From positions 16,019-80,018 of the forward strand of contig NZ_JAUYRO010000044.1 of assembly GCF_030696805.1 (NCBI RefSeq): a stretch of DNA of 64,000 nt, in the 5' to 3' direction. Position 1 is the first letter of the stretch; the number at the start of each line of letters is the position of its first letter. The DNA comes from Methyloversatilis sp. (GTDB lineage Bacteria; Pseudomonadota; Gammaproteobacteria; Burkholderiales; Rhodocyclaceae). The notes under the pieces were generated by a model. The model saw nothing but the letters and a program-made list of their open reading frames with translations, was not told the origin of the DNA and made no database searches. Of the stretch, positions 7,643 through 14,993 are shown one piece after another. Both the position numbers and the translations under genes were made by a program.

Positions 7643-8560
7643 GTGAGCCGAGCCGCAACACACGCCCTGTCAGCTGCGCTTGCCGCGCCACCCGCCCCAC
7701 TCGGCGCTGTTGCGCCGAGTGGGGCGACGCACGCGTTCGACCTGCTGGCCGACATTGCACGCGAACTGCGGCCGGGTGTCATCTTTCCGATCTGCTTCGA
7801 TGCGCTGCTGCGCGTGCGCCAGACGCTGCGCGCACCGGATGCATCGCTGCAGCAGCTGGCCGGCGCGGTGCGGGTCGATCCGCTGCTGTGCGCGCGGGTG
7901 CTGCGTCGCGCCAACCGGCTGCGTCCGGCCGTCCCGGTGACCGGCCTGCGTGACGCGATCTCACAGCTGGGCGGCGAACGCAGCCGGCACATCGCAAGCA
8001 CGTTGTCCGGCTGCCAGATCGGTTGTTCGCGCCAGCTGACCCACGTCGACGCGCTGTCGCGCCGTCTGTGGTTGCACACGCTGCGCACCGCCGCCGCGGC
8101 GTACGTCATGGCTCAGCGGCTGACATCGATCGACCCTGACGAGGCGATGACCGCGGCGCTGCTGCACGATATCGGCGCCTTCTACCTGCTCGACCGGCTG
8201 GCCCGTCAGCCTCAGGCCGCTCACGATCAGGGCGGAGTGGAGGCGCTCATTCTGGAATGGCACGAAACGATCGGTGAGGCACTGCTGCAATCGCTCGGCC
8301 TGCCGGTGGTGCTGATCGATGCGATGCGCGACCATGAACAGCCGCGCACCGCGCCCGTTTCACCGCGCACCGTCGCCGACGTGGTGTTCCTCGCCAACGT
8401 ACTGGCCGGCGGCGCAACCGAGCTGTACGGCGACCGGGTGTGCCACGTGAGCCAGCGCCCGGAGCCGGTGCGCGAGCGCTTCGCCGAGCTGTTGCCGGAC
8501 ATCGAACGCGAATTCGCCGCGCTGTGTGGCGTCGCGGCAGAGGGTGCCGCCGCCGATTGA
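7643..8560 (+). CDS. HDOD domain protein
   Basis: 305 residues. After a low-complexity alanine/proline start, LLADIARELRPGVIFPICFDALLRVRQTL and LQQLAGAVRVDPLLCARVLRRANR form the first part of an HDOD domain; AMTAALLHDIGAFYLLDRL and EWHETIGEALLQSLGLP resemble the degenerate HD metal motifs of this family. HDOD proteins are usually signalling or regulatory scaffolds without known catalysis. GTG 7643 is preferred because GGAG lies 6 bases ahead; ATG 7619 is the alternative. A perfect hairpin lies in the 5' coding part (7693-7726). It is convergent with the mfnE-like gene. Confidence 0.7.
   Translation: MSRAATHALSAALAAPPAPLGAVAPSGATHAFDLLADIARELRPGVIFPICFDALLRVRQTLRAPDASLQQLAGAVRVDPLLCARVLRRANRLRPAVPVTGLRDAISQLGGERSRHIASTLSGCQIGCSRQLTHVDALSRRLWLHTLRTAAAAYVMAQRLTSIDPDEAMTAALLHDIGAFYLLDRLARQPQAAHDQGGVEALILEWHETIGEALLQSLGLPVVLIDAMRDHEQPRTAPVSPRTVADVVFLANVLAGGATELYGDRVCHVSQRPEPVRERFAELLPDIEREFAALCGVAAEGAAAD
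7693..7726. repeat. Perfect 15-bp hairpin within the HDOD coding start
   Basis: CGCCCCACTCGGCGC (7693-7707), loop TGTT, then its exact complement (7712-7726). It encodes the alanine/proline-rich N-terminal linker. No U-tract follows, so it is not a standard terminator. Confidence 0.8.
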
Positions 8561-8595
8561 CGGGCGTCTTGATCGTCGGCGCTTACCGGCGCGGC

Positions 8596-9171
8596 TTACA
8601 CAGGTAGCGGGCTGTCCGCCTGGACCAGGCGCACCTCGATGCCGTGTTCTGCCGCGAACGTCGGCAGCCAGGTATCCACGATGCCGCGTCGGGCCAGTTC
8701 GGTCAGTGGCACCTCGGGAATGTCGCACGACTTCACCAGCAGCACGCGCGGCAGGCGAAGCTGGAGGGTCAGCCACGCGGCAAGACTGTCGGAGGTGACG
8801 CGCCAGTCGCGCGGCAGGTCGAGCCGGGCGTCGAGTTCGCGCGCGGGCATCCACACGGGGGTGCGGCCGGCAGCACACACGTCGGACAGCCGCGCGATCT
8901 CGTCGGTGGCGACAAAACCGGGACGGGATCCCGCGAGCATCAGCGCGTACTGGTCCATCGCGCGCAGCGCCATGCGGTGTGCGACATCATCCTGAAAACC
9001 CCAGAGCGCCTGATGGGTTCGAACCGCATCGGCAAACGGACCCCCGCCGGCCACGACGATGTTGCGCCCCGCGCCCGCGCCGGCCAGCCAGTCGCACCAG
9101 CGCTGCAGCCGGCCGTCTTCCGGGTCACTCAGCAGGCTGCCGCCGAGCTTGATGACGAGCGGGGCGTTCAT
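8596..9171 (-). CDS. Amino-acid-kinase family protein, MfnE-like (methanofuran-type pathway)
   Basis: 191 residues of the aspartate/glutamate/uridylate kinase fold. VIKLGGSLLSD at the N-terminus is the phosphate-binding loop, NIVVAGGGPFADAVR the second glycine loop, and WRVTSDSLAAWLTLQLRLPRVLLVKSCDI the nucleotide-binding region. In methanogens MfnE is a kinase of this family that phosphorylates aminomethyl-furan-methanol phosphate. The assignment rests on the family and on the neighbours, an MfnF-like and an MfnD-like gene. Start 9171 is chosen because the family motif begins 6 residues later; no strong Shine-Dalgarno is seen. The 232-base gap to mfnF holds a REP-like palindrome. Confidence 0.75.
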   Translation of the reverse strand: MNAPLVIKLGGSLLSDPEDGRLQRWCDWLAGAGAGRNIVVAGGGPFADAVRTHQALWGFQDDVAHRMALRAMDQYALMLAGSRPGFVATDEIARLSDVCAAGRTPVWMPARELDARLDLPRDWRVTSDSLAAWLTLQLRLPRVLLVKSCDIPEVPLTELARRGIVDTWLPTFAAEHGIEVRLVQADSPLPV

Positions 9172-9241
9172 GCCGAGCCCGCCCGGATTGCTCCGGAAGC
9201 GGCGCACCACGGCCGGCACTTGCCGCGACCGGCTCTGCCCA

Positions 9242-9326
9242 CTGTGGGAGCGGCGGCCCCGCCGCGATTTGAACGCTGCAACGCGACCAGCGCGGTGCAA
9301 TCGCGGCGGGGCCGCCGCTCCCACAG
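9242..9326. repeat. REP-like paired palindrome (28-bp perfect inverted repeat)
   Basis: Two 28-bp arms (9242-9269 and 9299-9326) are exact reverse complements around a 29-base centre. Each arm itself folds (GCGGCGG-CC-CCGCCGC) and begins with CTGTGGGAGCGGC, the style of REP elements arranged head to head as in BIMEs. It is intergenic, between mfnE-like and mfnF-like genes. A degenerate third piece may follow near 9350. Confidence 0.85.
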
Positions 9327-9403
9327 AGGCCGCGCACAAAGGGGCCACACCCACAGGGGCGGCTCGGACTCGAATGGCGCCAACGCGCCATCGCCTGACG
9401 AGT

Positions 9404-10441
9404 TCATCGCGCAGGCTCGGCCAGCAGCGCGACAGCGACGGCCGGGGCGCAGGTGGTCGCATCGTCAGCACAGGACGGGGCGCAGTCGGCCAACAGGCTG
9501 GCGAGCATGATGGAGCGGCGACCGAGCGTGGCAGCAAGGCGGGCGGCGATCGCGCAGCCGGCGCCGGCGCACACCACCGGTGCGTCGGCGGGCAGGGCGG
9601 CGATGCCGGGCAGTGCGCGGCTGGCGTTGAGCAGTGTGGCGAGCTGGGCGTCGGCGAACGCGTTGGCGAGCGAGCGCCAGTCGGCCATCGATCCTTCATC
9701 GACATCGCGGCCGATCATGCGGGCGAGGCGCCGGGCGCTGGCTTCCGGCGTTTTTGCGCCACCGTCGGCGGCCGGATACGGGTCGGCGTGTTCCGGCAAT
9801 TCGCCCAGCAGGCGCCAGACGTCAGCGGTGGTCGCGAAATGTTCGGCCATCAGGCGGTGCCGCCGGCCGCGGAAATCGATGTCCGGGGCCAGCGCCATCA
9901 GCGGCGTGCGAACCAGACCGGCATACACCAGCTCGCCGCTGATCAGCCGGTCGGCATCACTGCGGCTGGCGCTGGCCACCCCGCGATTGATCACGATGAG
10001 GTCGCTCGTGGTGCTGCCGATGTCGGCCAGCAGCGCCTGCGGGCAGCGGCTCGCGACCCAGGCGGCAGTGGCCAGCCAGTTGGCTGAAGCGATGTCGTCG
10101 GCGCGTGCGGCGGCGCCTGTCGGTGCAACCCAGCCGCTGCGCCCGGCATACAGGCGCAGCTCGCCCGGAAGCGCGGCAGCCAGCCGATCGACGATAGCCA
10201 CCACGCCGGCCGCACGCGAATCGAACAGGTCGACCATTTCGCCGGTCATCGTGATGGCGTGACGGGTGGTGTTGCCGAGCGCAGCGCGTGCCTGGACGAC
10301 GGCTGCATCCAGCTTGTCCAGCCCCTGCCAAAGCGGGCAGGCGATCTGTACGACACCGGTGACCCGGCCGTGCTCGACGCGCGCCGCCTTCACGTGCGCG
10401 CCGCCGATGTCCCAGCCGGTCAACGAGCTGTCAGACGGCAT
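9404..10441 (-). CDS. H4MPT-linked C1 transfer pathway protein, MfnF-like
   Basis: 345 residues matching the family described as a probable tetrahydromethanopterin-linked C1 pathway protein (TIGR03123), which includes archaeal MfnF. An actin-like ATPase fold is visible: GWDIGGAHVKAARVEHG at residues 9-25, a second nucleotide loop LLADIGSTTSDLIVINRG, and VVCAGAGCAIAARLAATLG near the C-terminus. MfnF joins the phosphorylated aminomethyl-furan to gamma-glutamyl-tyramine in methanofuran synthesis. Its start lies 11 bases inside the end of the upstream mfnD-like gene, so the two are translationally coupled. The exact product in bacteria is inference. Confidence 0.8.
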   Translation of the reverse strand: MPSDSSLTGWDIGGAHVKAARVEHGRVTGVVQIACPLWQGLDKLDAAVVQARAALGNTTRHAITMTGEMVDLFDSRAAGVVAIVDRLAAALPGELRLYAGRSGWVAPTGAAARADDIASANWLATAAWVASRCPQALLADIGSTTSDLIVINRGVASASRSDADRLISGELVYAGLVRTPLMALAPDIDFRGRRHRLMAEHFATTADVWRLLGELPEHADPYPAADGGAKTPEASARRLARMIGRDVDEGSMADWRSLANAFADAQLATLLNASRALPGIAALPADAPVVCAGAGCAIAARLAATLGRRSIMLASLLADCAPSCADDATTCAPAVAVALLAEPAR

Positions 10442-11438
10442 CGACGGCCTCCGTCAGTTCGATGCGCTGCGGCCGCGCGGCGCCGGCCGGACGCCACAGG
10501 GGGCCGCCGTCGGCCGCGGCCAGCGTGGCGGCGAGCAGGTTGCAGCCCAGCGTGTCGTGCAGTGCGCAGGCCGAGGTGCTCAGGCGTGGGTTCAGTTCGA
10601 CCACGATCGGGCCGTCGGCGGTGTGCAGCACGTCGACGCCGACATGCCCGAGCAGGCCGGGCAGGGCGCCAGCGATGCGCCGTGCCAACGCCCTGTACAT
10701 ATCGTCGATCGGCACGTCACCAACGGCCAATGCGACGAGCGACACCTGTTCGCCATCTATCGCGAGGTGCTGACGGTTGATCGACAGCAGCACCGCTTCG
10801 CCACGCGCGCACAGCAGATTCAGGCTGCGCGCCTCGCCCGCCATCCAGGGCTGCGCAACAAAGCCCGGGCGCAACGCCTGCGCGGCCTGATGCACGGTGT
10901 CGAACAACCGCAGGCCATCGCAGCCGGCGCCGTCATCCGGCTTGACGACCCAGCGACCGGGCAGCGCCGGCAGCGTCGCGGCATCGGTGAAGTGCGGCAA
11001 CACGGCGATACCGGCCGCACTCAGTCGCTCCGCCGTCAGCGACTTGGAGGCGCCGATGCGGCAGGTGTCGGCGCTGCAGCCGAGCAGTGTTTTGCCGGCG
11101 CCCGTGACCCGGGACGTCAGTGCAGCGAGCACGCCACCGGTTTCCGGCGCGACGATGAGCACCGCGTCGGCGGCGTCGAGCGCGTGGTCGAAAGACGCTT
11201 CAAAGCCGGCGTCGAAGGCATGGTCAGGGGTGACCGCAATCAGATGTGCCGGGAAATCGGGCGGTGGCAGGCGGGCGTCATGCAGCAGGATGATGTCGAT
11301 ATCGGGCAGCGCGGCTGCGTCGCGCAGCAGTGCATCGCGCATCAGCCGGCCTTCTCGCAGCAGCGAGGGCGGAAGCCCAGGCTGGCCGGCCAGCCCGCCG
11401 CCGGTGATAAACTCGAACACGAAAATTCGACGCTTCAT
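10431..11438 (-). CDS. ATP-grasp ligase, MfnD-like (tyramine-glutamate ligase family)
   Basis: 335 residues. The start KRRIFVFEFITGGGLAG is characteristic of the COG1821/MfnD ATP-grasp group. The ATP-grasp core is visible in ASKSLTAERLSAAGI, GRWVVKPDDGAGCDGLRL (ATP-binding lysine and glycine loop) and VELNPRLSTS (metal-binding Glu-x-Asn). MfnD ligates glutamate to tyramine, an early step of methanofuran assembly; methylotrophic bacteria make a polyglutamylated relative, methylofuran. It heads the block mfnD-mfnF-mfnE and is head to head with the HisA-like gene with only 13 bases between starts. No clear Shine-Dalgarno is seen. Confidence 0.8.
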   Translation of the reverse strand: MKRRIFVFEFITGGGLAGQPGLPPSLLREGRLMRDALLRDAAALPDIDIILLHDARLPPPDFPAHLIAVTPDHAFDAGFEASFDHALDAADAVLIVAPETGGVLAALTSRVTGAGKTLLGCSADTCRIGASKSLTAERLSAAGIAVLPHFTDAATLPALPGRWVVKPDDGAGCDGLRLFDTVHQAAQALRPGFVAQPWMAGEARSLNLLCARGEAVLLSINRQHLAIDGEQVSLVALAVGDVPIDDMYRALARRIAGALPGLLGHVGVDVLHTADGPIVVELNPRLSTSACALHDTLGCNLLAATLAAADGGPLWRPAGAARPQRIELTEAVDAV

Positions 11439-11451
11439 ATAAGGATTCGTG

Positions 11452-12183
11452 GTGCCTCAAATCATTCCCGTCATCGACCTGATGAACGGCCAGGTCGTGC
11501 ATGCGCGCCGTGGCGACCGGCAAGCTTACCAGCCGCTGCAGTCTTCACTGGTTGATGGCTGCGACCCGCATGACGTGGCGCAGGCGCTGATCGAGGCGAC
11601 CGGCGCGCGTCAGGTCTATGTGGCCGACATCGATGCCATTCGTGGACCGGGCGCTGGCAAGGTCAATGGCAAGGGCGATCGCCAGGACGGCGGCGAGCGT
11701 GTTGCCAAGCCCGACCACGCGACGCTGATCGCCGAACTGGCAGCGCGCCACCCGGATGTCGAGTGGTGGGTCGATGGCGGCTATGTCGATGCCACGCCTG
11801 CGCTGGCGCTGCATCGTGCGGCCGGCGTGACGCCGGTGTTCGGCACCGAATCGATGCGCAGCTATGGCGCGCTGCGCAAATTCCGCAACGCGCACATCGA
11901 TACCGTGCTGTCGCTCGATTACCGGCGCGGCGTCCCGCTCGGCCCGGACTGGTCGTACGACCCGGTCGAATGGCCGGCCCGGGTGCTCGCAATGGAACTG
12001 GGGCGCGTTGGTGCTGAGGACGGGCCGGCGCTGCAGCTGATCCGTACGCTGCAGTCAATGCGCTCCGACGTGGATGTCATTGCCGCCGGCGGTGTGCGCA
12101 ACCGCGAGGACCTGCGCGCGCTCGACGGCATCGGCGTCACGGCCGTGCTGGTGGCCAGCGCGTTGCACGATGGGCGGCTGTAG
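11452..12183 (+). CDS. HisA/HisF-family protein of the H4MPT/methylofuran gene group
   Basis: 243 residues, TIM barrel. IIPVIDLMNGQVVHARRG carries the first catalytic aspartate of HisA-like isomerases; LSLDYRRG the second; AAGGVRNREDLRAL is the phosphate-binding strand. It matches the HisA/HisF-related family (TIGR00734) found in methanogens and methylotrophs rather than the histidine enzyme, and no other his gene is nearby. An approximately 18-residue basic/glycine insert (about residues 67-85) interrupts the usual core. GTG 11452 is preferred: AAGGA lies 6 bases ahead, while the GTG just before it is too close. Reaction unknown; a role in furan-cofactor synthesis is inferred from context. 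Confidence 0.75.
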   Translation: MPQIIPVIDLMNGQVVHARRGDRQAYQPLQSSLVDGCDPHDVAQALIEATGARQVYVADIDAIRGPGAGKVNGKGDRQDGGERVAKPDHATLIAELAARHPDVEWWVDGGYVDATPALALHRAAGVTPVFGTESMRSYGALRKFRNAHIDTVLSLDYRRGVPLGPDWSYDPVEWPARVLAMELGRVGAEDGPALQLIRTLQSMRSDVDVIAAGGVRNREDLRALDGIGVTAVLVASALHDGRL

Positions 12184-12197
12184 GCCGCACACATTCA

Positions 12198-13016
12198 TCA
12201 CCAGCTGAGCGGATTGACCCGGTAGTAGCGGCTCAGCTCGCCGAACATGTCGGGAAAGCTTTCGGCCAGATGCTGCGGCCGCTCAAAGAACGCTTCCGAC
12301 GCCACCGCGAAAAACTCGGCCGGACTGCTTGCGCCGTATGGATTGAGCGTTGGCACGGCGCCGGCCTGCAACTGCCGGAGCAGACTTGCGTAGGCGGCGT
12401 CGAACACGCGCGTCCAGCGCTCGACGCGATGGCGGCCCACCATCGGCGGAGCGCCGTTGGCGTCGCCGTTCTCCTGATCGAGTTGATGCGCGAATTCGTG
12501 GATGACCACGTTGTGGCCGTCGGACGCATCGGCGGCGCCGCGCACGACGTCGTCCCACGACAGCACGACATGCCCGCGCGACGATGATTCGCCCAGATGG
12601 ACCGCACGCCCCTCATGCACGACGCCGGCGGCGTCGGTGGTCAGGCGCCGCACCGCGAAAGCCGACGGGTAGATCAGGATTTCACGCAGTTCCGGGAAGT
12701 AGCCGCTGCGTCGGTTCAACAGCAGCAGGCAGGCCTGGGCGGCGATGGTGACCCGCATATCGTCGGTCACGTCCAGTCCGTCGCAGCCGACAAAGGTCTT
12801 TTCGGCCACGAACACCTGGATGTGCTTCTTCAACTGCAGTTGCAGGTCGGCTGGCAGCCGCCGCACCTGTGGCACGCGTCGGCGCAGGATGTCCCGCCAG
12901 GCCGGCGGGAACGGCCGGCTGCGCAGCCAGCGGCGGCGCGATTCGATGCGCAGCGGTTCGGCAAGCAGCCACACCGCCGGAATCAGCGTCAGCAGGATGA
13001 AGAAAAGCAGCGGCAC
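12198..13016 (-). CDS. mtfA: Zinc-dependent peptidase MtfA
   Basis: 272 residues, close to the length of E. coli MtfA (Mlc titration factor). An N-terminal membrane segment (PLLFFILLTLIPAVWLLAEPL) precedes the domain. HNVVIHEFAHQLDQENG holds the HEXXH zinc site; EFFAVASEAFFERP supplies the third ligand and ESFPDMFGELSRYYRVNP ends the protein as in the family. In E. coli MtfA binds the glucose repressor Mlc and has aminopeptidase activity; no Mlc-like gene is seen here. It is convergent with the HisA-like gene (14-base gap). Confidence 0.88.
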   Translation of the reverse strand: MPLLFFILLTLIPAVWLLAEPLRIESRRRWLRSRPFPPAWRDILRRRVPQVRRLPADLQLQLKKHIQVFVAEKTFVGCDGLDVTDDMRVTIAAQACLLLLNRRSGYFPELREILIYPSAFAVRRLTTDAAGVVHEGRAVHLGESSSRGHVVLSWDDVVRGAADASDGHNVVIHEFAHQLDQENGDANGAPPMVGRHRVERWTRVFDAAYASLLRQLQAGAVPTLNPYGASSPAEFFAVASEAFFERPQHLAESFPDMFGELSRYYRVNPLSW

Positions 13017-13087
13017 GTCTTGCCCGTCTCACCGGTTGGGGTTTGCAGAAGCTGGGGTCGCGCCGCCGCCATTTCAACGCCGTCGCC

Positions 13088-13618
13088 TCAGGCGAGCGGC
13101 GCGTCGCCCAGCACCGCCGCGCCGAGAAAGTCCATCTTGCCGATCTCGACGCCGTTGTGTCGCAGGATGGCGAAGGTGGTCGTGGCGTGGAAATACAGAT
13201 TGGGCAGCACGAAATCGAGCAGGTAGCGCAGGCCCTTGAAATGCGCGTCGCGCCCGGCCAGCCGGAACGTGATGTCGCGTTCCTCGCTGCCGTCGATCTG
13301 CGCCGCGCCGAAGCCCTGCACGAAGTCGATGGCCTTGGCGATGCGCGCCTGCAGTTCGGCGAGGGTCGCTTCATCGTCTTCCCAGCGGGGGACCTCGGCA
13401 CCGGCCAGTCGCGCCGCGCCACCCTTGACGATGTCGGTTGCGATCTGCACCTGACGCGGCAGCGCGAACATGTCGGGTGCCAGCCGCGCGTGGATGAACA
13501 CCGATTCATCGATCTTGCGTGCGGCCGCGTGTGCCGCGGCCTTCTCAAGAACCACGGACATGTTCTGGAGCACCCGCACGAAAACGGGTACCGAAGTTTC
13601 ATACATGGAAATCGTCAT
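13088..13618 (-). CDS. DUF1993 family protein
   Basis: 176 residues, matching the DUF1993 family (DinB-like helical bundle). Typical phrases are SMYETSVPVFVRVLQNMSVVL at the start, ARLAPDMFALPRQVQIATD in the middle and LPNLYFHATTTFAILRHNGVEIGKMDFLG at the end. Function is unknown; no catalytic residues can be assigned. Start ATG 13618 has GGAG 5 bases ahead; a second ATG directly upstream is too close to it. It lies between mtfA and a dehydrogenase on the same strand. Confidence 0.8.
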   Translation of the reverse strand: MTISMYETSVPVFVRVLQNMSVVLEKAAAHAAARKIDESVFIHARLAPDMFALPRQVQIATDIVKGGAARLAGAEVPRWEDDEATLAELQARIAKAIDFVQGFGAAQIDGSEERDITFRLAGRDAHFKGLRYLLDFVLPNLYFHATTTFAILRHNGVEIGKMDFLGAAVLGDAPLA

Positions 13619-13633
13619 CATCGCTCCAGGGGG

Positions 13634-13696
13634 AAGGTGCAAGGTGCAAGGTGCAAGGGGGGCGGCTTCGAGTTCTGTACCTTGCCCCTTGCACCT
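13634..13696. repeat. AAGGTGC triple tandem repeat and 12-bp inverted repeat
   Basis: AAGGTGC is repeated three times (13634-13654). The last copy overlaps AGGTGCAAGGGG (13649-13660), whose exact complement lies at 13685-13696 across a 24-base loop. It fills the 81-base gap between the dehydrogenase stop and the DUF1993 start. Confidence 0.8.
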
Positions 13697-13699
13697 GCT

Positions 13700-14437
13700 T
13701 CACCAGGGCAGCGCGTCGCCGACGTGCGTGAAAGTGCCGGTGGGACCGTCGGCGGGCAGGGTTGCCAGCAGCACGCTGGTGCGGCCGCCCTCCGATACTT
13801 CGATCGGCGCGTTCTCACCGCCCATGTCGGTCTTCACCCAGCCCGGGTGGGCCGAATTGACCTTGATCGGTGTGTCGCGCAGTTCGGCGGCCAGATGCAC
13901 CGTGAATGCATTGAGCGCGGTTTTCGAGGCGTTGTAGGCAAAGGCCTTGGCGGCTGCGATCGGCGACTTGGGGTCGCTCTGCAGCGTGAGCGAGCCGAGA
14001 ATGCTCGACAGGTTGACGATGCGACCTTCCGGCGACAGGCGGATCAACGGCAGCAGCAACTGGGTCAGTTCGACGACGGCGAAGAAATTGACGTCGAAGG
14101 TTTCACGCAGCACGGCCGGCGTCACGCTGCTGGCATTCGGTGCGAACAGGTCTTCCAGCGCGATGCCGGCGTTGTTGACCAGGATGTCGAGCTGGCCGTA
14201 GTGGTGCGCGATGTGGTCATAGGCGTTCTGGTAAGTCGCCGGTTTCTTCGCGTCGAACGCGATTGCGCTGGCCGTGATGCCATCGGCGCGCAGCGCGGCG
14301 ACGGCTTCTTCCGCGCGTTCGGCGTTGCGTACGCCGAGCACGACTTCGATGCCGAGCTGGCCGAGGCCGCGCGCGGTTTCCAGGCCCAGACCGCGATTGG
14401 CGCCGGTAATGAAGGCGACTTTACGGGTGACGGTCAT
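13700..14437 (-). CDS. Short-chain dehydrogenase/reductase
   Basis: 245 residues, classical SDR. FITGANRGLGLETARGLG is the NAD(P)-binding TGxxxGxG loop, ILVNNAGIALED the NNAG motif, VNLSSILGS the catalytic serine, and YNASKTALN the catalytic Tyr-x-x-x-Lys. The closing AHPGWVKTDMGG and a C-terminus typical of carbonyl-reductase-like SDRs suggest NADPH-dependent reduction of a carbonyl, substrate unknown. Start 14437 is supported by GGAG 8 bases upstream. The frame stays open upstream into a decayed efflux gene. Confidence 0.9.
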   Translation of the reverse strand: MTVTRKVAFITGANRGLGLETARGLGQLGIEVVLGVRNAERAEEAVAALRADGITASAIAFDAKKPATYQNAYDHIAHHYGQLDILVNNAGIALEDLFAPNASSVTPAVLRETFDVNFFAVVELTQLLLPLIRLSPEGRIVNLSSILGSLTLQSDPKSPIAAAKAFAYNASKTALNAFTVHLAAELRDTPIKVNSAHPGWVKTDMGGENAPIEVSEGGRTSVLLATLPADGPTGTFTHVGDALPW

Positions 14438-14509
14438 GATGGATCTCCTCAAGGATGTCGAGCATGCAGGGGCTGGACCGGCCCTGCGTCGGATGTATGG
14501 ATGGCGGAG

Positions 14510-14773
14510 GCCGGGGGGCCAGTCTGCGCCGAGCGCACGGATGAGACCGGTGGCGGCGCGCGCGCGTTCGCCTTCGAGCTGCGACGCGATCCGCCGCCGC
14601 AGCAGCACGCTGCGGTCCGCGTCGATCACGTCGACAAAGCTGACCGGGCCTTCGCGGTACTGGATCTGCAACGGCCGGGCCGCACGCGTCGCCGCGCGAA
14701 CGGCTTCGTCCTGTGTGCGCATCTGCTCCGCCAGTATGGGCAGTCCGGCCAGATTGTCCCCGACTTTGCGCAC
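14510..14773 (-). pseudogene. Remnant of an RND efflux outer-membrane factor (NodT/OprM type)
   Basis: About 88 codons resemble the C-terminal coiled region of TolC-like outer-membrane factors: VRKVGDNLAGLPILAEQ, then AVRAATRAARPLQIQYREG, SFVDVIDADRSVL and RALGADW. The N-terminal 80% of such a protein, its lipobox and its partner pump genes are absent, and no start with a binding site is seen. The frame runs without a stop into the SDR gene downstream. Most likely a deletion relic. Confidence 0.65.
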
Positions 14774-14993
14774 CGCAGTCGAACCCCGGCAATGTGCCCA
14801 CCAGGCCAACACGCTGGCAAGGGCCACAGCACCCAATGCAGCTTTGTCGGGCACACGGGATGTGCACACGTTGCCGGCCTTGATGGACCCGCCGGAGATA
14901 ACCGTTCAACCCCGGGGGCGCGTGATCGACCTGTTGTCCGACAGGCCGCAGGACGGCCTCGATCAAGGCCATTGAGGGCTGATCGTTCGGACG

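Noticed and set aside
9172..9705. Extension of the amino-acid kinase upstream
   Set aside because: It reads through the REP palindrome and antisense-like sequence of mfnF; the family start is at 9171.
10266..11555. A 429-codon plus-strand open frame
   Set aside because: Antisense to mfnD- and mfnF-like genes; no motif.
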